Shown one piece after another: positions 1-5,772 of a DNA stretch of 9,673 nucleotides. The translations under genes were made by a program, and so were the position numbers. Each line of letters starts with the position of its first letter. The stretch's first letter is position 1. The stretch covers positions 1-9,673 of the forward strand of contig JAAYMJ010000113.1 of the NCBI GenBank assembly GCA_012521455.1, in the 5' to 3' direction. Under the pieces are notes generated by a model. That model had not been told where the DNA came from, did no database searches, and was given only the letters and a program-made list of their open reading frames with translations. Source of the stretch: Clostridiaceae bacterium (GTDB taxonomy: Bacteria > Bacillota > Clostridia > UMGS1883 > JAAYMJ01).

Positions 1-1132
1 CCGCCCCGTGGGAATATCCGTACAAGTACCCGTATGGGTAATTGATTTTTATTTCTTTTCCTGATGGGAAATTGGGGTCAAAGGGCTGGGGTTCTTGTGG
101 TTCCCCGGGCTGTTGGGGTTCTTGCGGGTCTTCGGGTTCTTCGTTAGCAAGAAGCGCTTTAATTAAATCAATTTCAAAATTATCGTTGCCGGGTCCTAAA
201 ATCTTGCCGCTGCCATACATTTTTATGTTTTTTGCGTAAACCAACCCGAAAATGCAGGAATCTCCGAATAACTCAACCTTTGTGTTTGGCGCGTAAATAT
301 TTCCCACCATTGTAACGCTGGATTTTATTTCAACCTCGCCGTTTACATACAAATTTCCAAAAATATTTATGTTAACACCTTTATAAGTTCCCGCGTTTGC
401 GTTTCCGTCATATATCAATTTCCTGCCTGGCGGTGAATATATGTGGCCTTTAACGGCAAAATTATTAAAATTTATTGCGTCTTCATCTTCTTTAAAATAG
501 ATTAGCAAATCATCGCTGTTTCCATTAAGGTTTAATTTGGCGCCGGTCACATTTAGTTTCTTAACAATTATAACAACTTTGCCGCCCCCTGAAATACTAA
601 GGGTTCCGCCAGGGGCTGATTTTAAGGTGTCAGCTTCAATAAACCTGATTTCATCTGTTGGCACATTGACCTGCAAATACCAGTTGTCTAAATCCAAGGT
701 GTCAAAATGGCTGTCGGTATCTATAATATACGGCGCTGTACTTGAATTGCGCCAGTCCAATTTCAAGCTTCCCTTATTTTCTAAATTCTCTGGTACATTT
801 AAATATTTTATCTCGTGACTGATTACAAAATCGCCATAAACCGCTTTTCTATAAATATCATAAAGCGGGCTGCCAGTATTTCCCGGAATGTTTTTAAATG
901 ATGCGCCATTGTTTAAATAAACAATCCCATTCCTAAGCCAGTTATGCCATTCACTAGCGTCCAAATACCCGCTTTCCACCACAACATTGCCTTCGATATA
1001 AGCCCCGCTGTTTAACATTTCAATACCCTGCTTTGCATAAGCGGAGTATAAAATATCTGTATCAGCAATAACCGCAGGCGCAAAAGCCAAAAGCATTATT
1101 ACTGCAATAACCGCGCTAATTAATTTTTTCAT
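1..1132 (-). CDS. Secreted DUF7305-like surface protein under a c-di-GMP riboswitch (3' end outside window)
   Basis: The reading frame is open from the ATG at 1132 to the window edge, giving 377 residues. Residues 1-23 form a signal peptide (MKK, hydrophobic core, cleavage predicted after AVIA), so the protein is probably exported. Residues 24-180 are not recognised. Residues about 182-312 are rich in short beta strands and Gly/Asn turns. They include GNLYVNGEVEI, then GNIYAPNTKVELFGDS and GLVYAKNIKMYGSGKI, a pattern typical of the DUF7305 domain of bacterial surface and pilus-associated proteins, likely a beta-solenoid. A Pro/Glu/Gln-rich linker follows (about 328-352), then a Tyr/Gly-rich stretch at the edge. 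The start is fixed by an AAGGAG site 8 nt upstream; the in-frame ATG at 1138 is only 2 nt from it. Expression is probably controlled by the riboswitch just upstream. A role in adhesion or matrix is inferred from export, domain type and c-di-GMP control. The domain call is from pattern only. Confidence 0.85.
   Translation of the reverse strand, partial: MKKLISAVIAVIMLLAFAPAVIADTDILYSAYAKQGIEMLNSGAYIEGNVVVESGYLDASEWHNWLRNGIVYLNNGASFKNIPGNTGSPLYDIYRKAVYGDFVISHEIKYLNVPENLENKGSLKLDWRNSSTAPYIIDTDSHFDTLDLDNWYLQVNVPTDEIRFIEADTLKSAPGGTLSISGGGKVVIIVKKLNVTGAKLNLNGNSDDLLIYFKEDEDAINFNNFAVKGHIYSPPGRKLIYDGNANAGTYKGVNINIFGNLYVNGEVEIKSSVTMVGNIYAPNTKVELFGDSCIFGLVYAKNIKMYGSGKILGPGNDNFEIDLIKALLANEEPEDPQEPQQPGEPQEPQPFDPNFPSGKEIKINYPYGYLYGYSHGA
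62..145 (-). repeat. Proline-rich low-complexity linker (E-P-Q repeats)
   Basis: This stretch encodes about 28 residues dominated by Pro, Glu and Gln, with repeated EPQ/EPE/DPQ units (for example EPQQPGEPQEPQP). It lies between the beta-rich domain and the C-terminal part of the secreted protein. Such linkers commonly span the cell wall or separate folded domains. The DNA is correspondingly repetitive (GGTTCTT/GGGTTCTT on the plus strand) and could vary in length by slippage. Confidence 0.7.
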
Positions 1133-1140
1133 ACTCATCT

Positions 1141-1146
1141 CTCCTT
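1141..1146 (-). promoter_or_regulatory. Ribosome binding site AAGGAG that decides the start of the surface protein
   Basis: AAGGAG reads toward the surface-protein gene and lies 8 nt before the ATG at 1132, which is ideal spacing. The in-frame ATG at 1138 is only 2 nt away and is unlikely to be used. The site lies downstream of the riboswitch terminator and outside the aptamer, so control is expected at transcription and not at ribosome access. Confidence 0.8.
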
Positions 1147-1159
1147 ACTATATGCCTAT

Positions 1160-1194
1160 AAAAAAAGCCATAACGAAAAAACCTTCGTTATGGC
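1160..1194 (-). terminator. Riboswitch-controlled intrinsic terminator
   Basis: On the minus strand an 11-bp perfect stem pairs GCCATAACGAA (1194-1184) with TTCGTTATGGC (1177-1167) around the 6-nt loop GGTTTT. Seven T residues (1166-1160) follow. The first three stem bases (GCC, 1194-1192) are also the 3' side of the aptamer P1 helix, so P1 and the full terminator cannot form together. It sits between the aptamer and the ribosome binding site of the surface-protein gene. It may also end transcripts reading through from the upstream polysaccharide operon, for which I see no other terminator. Confidence 0.9.
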
Positions 1195-1276
1195 AACTGG
1201 CTATCATATCCTGTACCGGACTTAGACCCTCTAGTTTTGCGCCGCTTCCTTTCGGAAGCTTTGCCTTTTTCATAAC
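1187..1276 (-). promoter_or_regulatory. Extended P1 / antiterminator pairing around the aptamer
   Basis: Upstream of the aptamer, GUUAU (1276-1272) can pair with AUAAC (1191-1187), which directly follows the 3' side of P1. With P1 this gives GGCAA/UUGCC plus GUUAU/AUAAC, separated by a bulge (GAAAAA) on the 5' side only. The AUAAC bases are also part of the 5' arm of the terminator stem, so the extended helix would remove 8 of its 11 pairs. The simplest reading is that bound ligand stabilises P1 and prevents the terminator, making an ON switch. The pairings are directly visible; the switch polarity is inference. Confidence 0.55.
1192..1265 (-). ncRNA. c-di-GMP-I (GEMM-I) riboswitch aptamer
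   Basis: The RNA-sense strand shows the GEMM-I layout in order. P1 pairs GGCAA (1265-1261) with UUGCC (1196-1192). Next comes the hairpin GCUUCC-GAAA-GGAAGC (1259-1244) with a GNRA loop, then the conserved junction GGCGCAAAA. The second arm closes with CUA (1234-1232) and UAG (1203-1201) and contains an 11-nt-type GAAA-tetraloop receptor: UCUAAG (1226-1221) opposite UAUGA (1208-1204), capped by UCC/GGA. The receptor matches the classic CCUAAG/UAUGG with its closing C-G replaced by U-A, a compensatory change. The P1 segment has G, not A, before the conserved CAAA, which points to c-di-GMP and not the cGAMP-binding variant; this last point is less certain. Placed after a promoter and before a terminator, it should act in transcription. 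Confidence 0.93.
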
Positions 1277-1297
1277 TATTCAATTACTGTTACTAAT

Positions 1298-1326
1298 ATT
1301 ATAGTCTGTTAATTCCTATTTGTCAA
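1298..1326 (-). promoter_or_regulatory. Consensus sigma-A promoter for the riboswitch transcript
   Basis: A perfect -35 box TTGACA (1326-1321) is separated by exactly 17 nt from a perfect -10 box TATAAT (1303-1298), reading toward the riboswitch. Transcription should start near 1291, leaving a short leader before the aptamer. The TGA within TTGACA is the stop codon of the pyruvyl transferase gene (1325-1323). A promoter this strong suits a gene whose output is set by downstream attenuation. Confidence 0.92.
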
Positions 1327-2426
1327 TTAGTTTTTATAAAATTATCCAGTTTTACAAAAAGATAGCTGCAACAATTTAGTGTTTTGTCAGCTTTTGATAA
1401 ATCCGGCTCTTTTATATAGCCTTCCAAAAACTCTTTCGGGGTTATATTATTTATATCGGTAACTTTAATGTATTTATCCAGTATGGATAAATCATAAAGC
1501 ACGTTGTCGATTTTTTGAGAGTAGGATATAACGCCAACTTTTTGTTTTAACAACAAGGATAAAACCAAGCTGTGAAACCTTGTTGCCACAAATTCCTCCA
1601 TCTTTTTAAAAGTTGCCATAAACTCATCCATTTTGCCATCATAACAAACGATATTTACTTTTTTTATTAAATTTTCATCCAAAATTTCAGATATTGCTTT
1701 ACCATCCCCCTCAAAATCGCAAAAACTAAATAACCATACTTTCTTGTTTTGATTTAAGCACTCTATAATTAAGTCTTTGATAAATTTTTTATAGGATTGT
1801 TTTTGGAAGGTGTCAATGTTTCTTCTGTCTATGTCAATAACCGAAATCCCAATGGAATTTTTTATTTTTTCCCCGTCTTTCACTTTTAAGGAAAACACCG
1901 CGTCGGGGCAGTAGGAGGCATTTGGAATATCACAAAACAAATTATATGAATATGTATCCCTGAAAATAACGCTTTCGCATTTTTTAAACAATTCCCTGTG
2001 CCGCGCCAAATACCCTTCGCTCATGTAGGGGCCGAAATTGCAGCTTATGATAAATACGGGTTTTCCCCTTTTTGAAAAATAGTCCACTTTTTTTGTAAGC
2101 TTTTCTTCCTCCGTTGAGTCCGACGGGTTTTCCATAAAAATAGAGCCGCCAATGTAGATGAAAGCCTTGTATTTTTTAAGCCCTGCTTTACTTATGGTGA
2201 TTTTGCCGAACTTTTTAAAAAGCCGTTCTTTAAAGCTGGATGACGCCAATTTGAAACTTACATTGTCATACTTTTTAAAAACTTCCTTATAAATTTCAAG
2301 ATACCCTGGCCCCGTCACCTCCACTTCAAATTTTTCATTTTTATAGCGGTCAAACAAAATATGCAAGTACAAATCGTCGCCCACATTTAAAAAAGTGTAC
2401 GCTTTAACTAATATCATATTTTTCAT
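1323..2426 (-). CDS. Polysaccharide pyruvyl transferase family protein (CsaB/WcaK-like)
   Basis: This 367-residue protein resembles the PF04230 family, which moves pyruvate from phosphoenolpyruvate to sugars of surface polymers as a ketal, usually at the cytoplasmic face. Visible family marks are an N-terminal VKAYTFLNVGDDLYLHIL (a variant of the usual N-x-GD start), YIGGSIFM (91-98), ISCNFGPY (127-134), SVIFRDTYSYNLF (152-164) followed by YCPDAVF (172-178), and ATRFHSLVLSLL (281-292). The length is typical. No signal peptide is seen. It is the last gene of the polysaccharide operon and overlaps the flippase gene by 23 bp, suggesting translational coupling. The ribosome site before the ATG at 2426 is weak, and the ATG three codons later is possible. 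Some family members perform other transfers, so the exact reaction is inferred. Confidence 0.85.
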   Translation of the reverse strand: MKNMILVKAYTFLNVGDDLYLHILFDRYKNEKFEVEVTGPGYLEIYKEVFKKYDNVSFKLASSSFKERLFKKFGKITISKAGLKKYKAFIYIGGSIFMENPSDSTEEEKLTKKVDYFSKRGKPVFIISCNFGPYMSEGYLARHRELFKKCESVIFRDTYSYNLFCDIPNASYCPDAVFSLKVKDGEKIKNSIGISVIDIDRRNIDTFQKQSYKKFIKDLIIECLNQNKKVWLFSFCDFEGDGKAISEILDENLIKKVNIVCYDGKMDEFMATFKKMEEFVATRFHSLVLSLLLKQKVGVISYSQKIDNVLYDLSILDKYIKVTDINNITPKEFLEGYIKEPDLSKADKTLNCCSYLFVKLDNFIKTN

Positions 2427-3927
2427 CTCGCTTTTTTATAAGCCTGCCAAAAATTATCCGCTTTTCTTCACTGTTTAATCCCGCAAAGTACATAAAAATG
2501 CCATACACAATTATAAATAAGAATATTTTTGCCCCAAGTTTTATCCAGCTGTCCCCCCTGATAAAGTTTATTAAAACCCCGGACGCTAAGGACAGCAAAC
2601 ACGCAGGAAGCAAGCCAAAGAGCTTTTTAAAAAACTTTGGTATATTTATTTTAATTTTTTTATAGTAATACCAATTCATAATCAAAATATTTCCCAAAAC
2701 CAAAGAAAGTGATGTGGCAAAAGCGGCGCCAATTAAGCCGTAAATTTGAATTAATATATATGTTAAAACGCAGTTTGCCGCAGCCATGGCCAAATAAACC
2801 AAGGACCTGAAGGCGTGCTTGTTTTTGGCCTGAAGTATTGATATCCCCACCGACTGGGAAAGCACCACTGATAAGGGAAGCATAATAATTATGGCAATAA
2901 CATAGCACCCTAAAAAATCATTCCCCAGCCAAAGGGCCAAAAACTCTTTCCCGAAGAGGATAAACCCCATGGGTATGAGTGAAGTCGCAAACCACATAAT
3001 CCTTCCCGATTTTATCATTATGTCCGTAAACTCATCGCTGCCTGCCCCCACCGCGTCCATTTTTGACACCCGCGGCAAAAACACGCCGCTGATACTTAAG
3101 GCAAAACTCATAAAATATTGCGGAAAGGATATGGCGATGGAATACAGCGCCACTTTTTTTGTGTCCATCAAAATCCCGATAAAAAACTGGTCCACTTTCC
3201 AGTTAACCTGGTCCACTATCATTGCCAAGAATATAAAAAACGAATAGGAAAACAGTTCCTTTGCCTTTTCAAAATCAAAACGGGAAAGCTTAAATTTTAC
3301 CTTTAGTTTTAATAGCACATAAACTAAGCACATTAAAAAGAATATAAAAACCAGAGCCGTATCCAAAATGGCAAGGGCTACGCTGTTTGCCCCCAAAGAT
3401 AAAATCACCACGGTTAATACGGGCCTTAGTATTATTTTTGCTAAATTTAAGCTTCTTACAAAGACAAAGTGTTCTAACGCGTTTATAATTGAGGGGAAAA
3501 TGTTTAGCAGAATATTAAAAATTAAATTTACAAGCATTATGATGAATAACCTTTTTGCTAAATCAATTTCCCACGCGTCCAGCGATTTTTTAAAAATAAA
3601 GCCAATGTTATTGTATAAGATAACGCCTATAAAAATTATGATTAAAGTTATGGCAAGGTAGATTATAAAAACCGTGCCTAAGAAGTTTTCCTCATCCTCT
3701 TTTTTGCCTTCCGCGCGGAAGCGGGCAATATACCTTATTACAGCGTTAGAAATCCCAAAATCCAAAATGTTTAAGTATCCCACAAAGGACCATATGAGCT
3801 GGTAAAGCCCGTACTGCGCCTGTCCTAACGCTTCAACCGTTATTGGGGCAACAAACAGGCTTAAAATAATATTAAAAAATACGCTCATATAGGACAGGAT
3901 ACTTCCCGTCTTTAGCTGGTCTTTCAT
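2404..3927 (-). CDS. Wzx-type polysaccharide flippase (MVF superfamily)
   Basis: This 507-residue integral membrane protein has about 12-14 hydrophobic segments across its length and the family-typical N-terminus: TGSILSYMSVFFNIILSLF, then VEALGQAQYGLYQL and a short LDFGISNAVIRYIARF block. That arrangement is characteristic of Wzx/RfbX-like exporters, which flip undecaprenyl-diphosphate-linked repeat units to the outer face of the membrane. The length is normal. Its ATG overlaps the TGA of the GT2 gene by 4 bp (ATGA), and AAGGGG lies a few bases upstream, so translation is probably coupled. Its substrate would be the product of the neighbouring glycosyltransferases. A teichoic-acid or other lipid-linked substrate cannot be excluded. 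Confidence 0.9.
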   Translation of the reverse strand: MKDQLKTGSILSYMSVFFNIILSLFVAPITVEALGQAQYGLYQLIWSFVGYLNILDFGISNAVIRYIARFRAEGKKEDEENFLGTVFIIYLAITLIIIFIGVILYNNIGFIFKKSLDAWEIDLAKRLFIIMLVNLIFNILLNIFPSIINALEHFVFVRSLNLAKIILRPVLTVVILSLGANSVALAILDTALVFIFFLMCLVYVLLKLKVKFKLSRFDFEKAKELFSYSFFIFLAMIVDQVNWKVDQFFIGILMDTKKVALYSIAISFPQYFMSFALSISGVFLPRVSKMDAVGAGSDEFTDIMIKSGRIMWFATSLIPMGFILFGKEFLALWLGNDFLGCYVIAIIIMLPLSVVLSQSVGISILQAKNKHAFRSLVYLAMAAANCVLTYILIQIYGLIGAAFATSLSLVLGNILIMNWYYYKKIKINIPKFFKKLFGLLPACLLSLASGVLINFIRGDSWIKLGAKIFLFIIVYGIFMYFAGLNSEEKRIIFGRLIKKRDEKYDIS

Positions 3928-4871
3928 ACAAGCCCCTTCTTTAGTTTCTTTCTTCTAACATAGGCATGCTTTGCGGCGCTAACGCTGATTTGGCACAAAC
4001 AAGCCAAAACCTTGCGCTTTTTGCCAGATACTGTCCGCAACACTTTTTTGGTTTTTCCCAAAACATCTTTCATTTCCCTGTCCAAAAGGTTTTCACAAAA
4101 CACGTTGCACATTTCCCCATAATAAATATTTGAAATTGTGTTTTGTATTTCTTTGTATCTATTAAGCCTGCCGTGCCACTTGCAAAAGGTGATGAAGGTA
4201 TCCATGTAAAACTTTTTGCCCTTTTTTGTGCTCAGCGACCCTTCCCTTCCATGCCTGTAGCAAAAGAGTATGTCGTTGCTTTGGAAAAAGGTTTTTGCCG
4301 AAAAACAAGCCTTCATGTTAAAATCAAAGTCCTCGCAGGCGGACAGGCTTTCATCGTAATATATGCCGTTTTCTAAAAGGAAACTCCTTTTAAAAATGTT
4401 CCTCCCCGGCGTCCATGCCCCCTTTTTTTCTTTGTATATTTCCTGAAATTCCGCTAAAGTCTGCATTATCCTTTTTTTATCTATTTTTTCCAAATGGGAG
4501 TTTTGCCCGGCTAAAAAATAATAGGAAAAAACCGAGACATCGGGGGCATATCGGGAAACATCCTTCATGATATTTCCTAAATTGTCATCATACAAATAAT
4601 CGTCAGCGTCCAGGAAATACACATATTCCCCGCTTGATAGCTTAAGCCCTTCGTTTCTTGCGTGGCTTTGCCCGAAGTTTTTCGTTGAAACTATCATAAA
4701 GCGGCTGTCGCCTTTTATAACTTCCTTGCACGCTTCTTCGCTATTGTCCGTGGAGCCGTCATTTACAACTATCACTTCATAATCGGCAAAACTTTGCCTT
4801 TTTATGCTATTGAGGCACTCTGCTATGTACTTTTCCTCATTGTACATCGGAATAATTATGGATAACGTCAT
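3924..4871 (-). CDS. Family 2 glycosyltransferase (GT-A fold)
   Basis: This 315-residue protein starts with the classic GT2 opening LSIIIPMYNEEKYIAECLNS. It then has VIVVNDGSTDNS (nucleotide-sugar-binding Asp at 38 and 42), SHARNEGL (69-76), and the DXD-like metal site FLDADD (86-91). A CEDFDFN segment at about 179-185 matches the late acidic motif near the catalytic base. The C-terminus is very basic (RRKKLKKG), consistent with membrane association. It should transfer a sugar from a nucleotide donor to the lipid-linked repeat unit in the cytoplasm; donor and linkage cannot be read from sequence. A GGTGAT ribosome site precedes the ATG. It lies 11 bp after the metallophosphoesterase gene and overlaps the flippase gene by 4 bp. 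Confidence 0.93.
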   Translation of the reverse strand: MTLSIIIPMYNEEKYIAECLNSIKRQSFADYEVIVVNDGSTDNSEEACKEVIKGDSRFMIVSTKNFGQSHARNEGLKLSSGEYVYFLDADDYLYDDNLGNIMKDVSRYAPDVSVFSYYFLAGQNSHLEKIDKKRIMQTLAEFQEIYKEKKGAWTPGRNIFKRSFLLENGIYYDESLSACEDFDFNMKACFSAKTFFQSNDILFCYRHGREGSLSTKKGKKFYMDTFITFCKWHGRLNRYKEIQNTISNIYYGEMCNVFCENLLDREMKDVLGKTKKVLRTVSGKKRKVLACLCQISVSAAKHAYVRRKKLKKGLV

Positions 4872-4882
4872 AAAATCACCAA

Positions 4883-5635
4883 TTATCTTTTAATGGTCAC
4901 TAAAACCAGCTCGGGGCCGTTAAATATCCTCAGCTTGTTAAACTGCTTATCAAGCCCCCTGCTTACCACCATTTTGCTTTGGTTTAATGTGTAAATCCCT
5001 GCGGTGTATTTAGGAAAAAGCTCCTCCGCGGTGTTGGAAAAAACCCCGCCCACAAAGGGAAGCCTCACCACTCCCCCGTGCAGGTGGCCTGAAAAGACCA
5101 GGTCAAAATCAAATTTTGAAATTTCCTCAAACTGGTTTGCCCTGTGCGCCAAAAGCACATTAAAACGCGACGGGTCCAGCTCCTTGCCCGTTTTTTCAAG
5201 CTTGTCCAAAAGCCTGTAAGGGTCGTTTTGAAGCTGCAAATCCGTATGGGAAGAGTCCCTTATGCCATATAGGAAAATTGACGCCCCTTCTTTTTTTAGC
5301 TCCACTTTTTCATTATTTAAATATTTAACCCCTAAATCTTCAAACTTTTTTATAAACGCCGCAAAATCCTTCGCGTACTCCTCATGGTTTCCCGTTACCG
5401 CATAGGTGGGCGCAATTTCACACAATTGCTTTGCAAGTATTAAGGAATTGTCCATGTGCCTTTCGCCCCGGGTGGTAAAATCCCCTGTAATGACAATGAC
5501 ATCGGGTTTTGCGGACTTTGCTTTTTTGACCACCTTTTCAACATAGGGCGCGTTGTGGTAGTCAGAAACAATCAAAAACTTATATCCGTTAAAGGCAGGC
5601 GGGATTTTTTGGGAGTAGATAGTGTATTTATTCAA
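4883..5635 (-). CDS. Metallophosphoesterase catalytic domain (YkuE/YaeI-like), separated from its membrane anchor by a stop
   Basis: Read from a TTG at 5635, this 250-residue domain carries all calcineurin-like metal-binding motifs: SDYH (D25, H27), ITGD (D52), VTGNHEE (N83, H84), LLAH (H164) and SGHLHGG (H184, H186), followed by a late VSRGL block. It is therefore a probably active two-metal phosphoesterase; the substrate is unknown. Relatives normally begin with one transmembrane helix followed by IDNNTI and a TYTIYS-like strand. Exactly that N-terminus is encoded in the same frame immediately upstream, divided only by one TAA (5638-5636). The TTG has no clear ribosome site of its own, so expression would need reinitiation at TAATTG or readthrough. 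It lies inside the polysaccharide operon, 11 bp before the GT2 gene. It may be a nonsense-mutated pseudogene, a decoupled soluble enzyme, or a sequence error. Confidence 0.8.
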   Translation of the reverse strand: MNKYTIYSQKIPPAFNGYKFLIVSDYHNAPYVEKVVKKAKSAKPDVIVITGDFTTRGERHMDNSLILAKQLCEIAPTYAVTGNHEEYAKDFAAFIKKFEDLGVKYLNNEKVELKKEGASIFLYGIRDSSHTDLQLQNDPYRLLDKLEKTGKELDPSRFNVLLAHRANQFEEISKFDFDLVFSGHLHGGVVRLPFVGGVFSNTAEELFPKYTAGIYTLNQSKMVVSRGLDKQFNKLRIFNGPELVLVTIKR

Positions 5636-5746
5636 TTAAATGGTGTTGTTGTCAATAAATATATATGTGACAAGCCCTGCCACAAGCAAAATGGTTGTAA
5701 GTATATATAAAAGAACAAACCTAAAAAACCGCTTTAACAGATTCAT
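5636..5746 (-). pseudogene. Detached membrane-anchor N-terminus of the metallophosphoesterase (36-residue ORF)
   Basis: An ATG at 5746 preceded by AGGTGAGCGT (a good ribosome site) opens a 36-residue ORF: a basic start (MNLLKRFFRF), one transmembrane helix (about residues 11-31), then IDNNTI and TAA. The frame continues without a gap into the metallophosphoesterase domain. In relatives the IDNNT segment after a single helix runs directly into the domain. I therefore read this as the 5' part of one gene (4883-5746, 286 sense codons) carrying a premature ochre codon, and not as an independent small membrane protein. If translated as it stands, it would be a free single-pass peptide. Confidence 0.7.
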
Positions 5747-5772
5747 ACGCTCACCTGCCTTTATTACCCAGA

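Noticed and set aside
42..239. Plus-strand ORF rich in Gly, Ser and Cys
   Set aside because: It is the antisense shadow of the Pro/Glu/Gln-rich linker of the minus-strand surface protein; no ribosome site and no family resemblance.
537..818. Plus-strand ORF of 93 codons
   Set aside because: Lies entirely antisense within the surface-protein gene, whose frame is open throughout and has a signal peptide and riboswitch in front.
1130..1138. ATG at 1138 as start of the surface protein
   Set aside because: Only 2 nt separate it from AAGGAG; the ATG at 1132 has 8 nt spacing and gives a normal MKK signal peptide.
2660..2908. Minus-strand ORF of 82 codons in another frame
   Set aside because: Lies wholly within the flippase gene; composition and lack of a ribosome site fit a frame shadow.
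5636..5746. Independent small regulatory membrane protein
   Set aside because: Its frame runs directly into the metallophosphoesterase domain, and helix plus IDNNTI is that family's usual N-terminus, so a split gene is the simpler reading.
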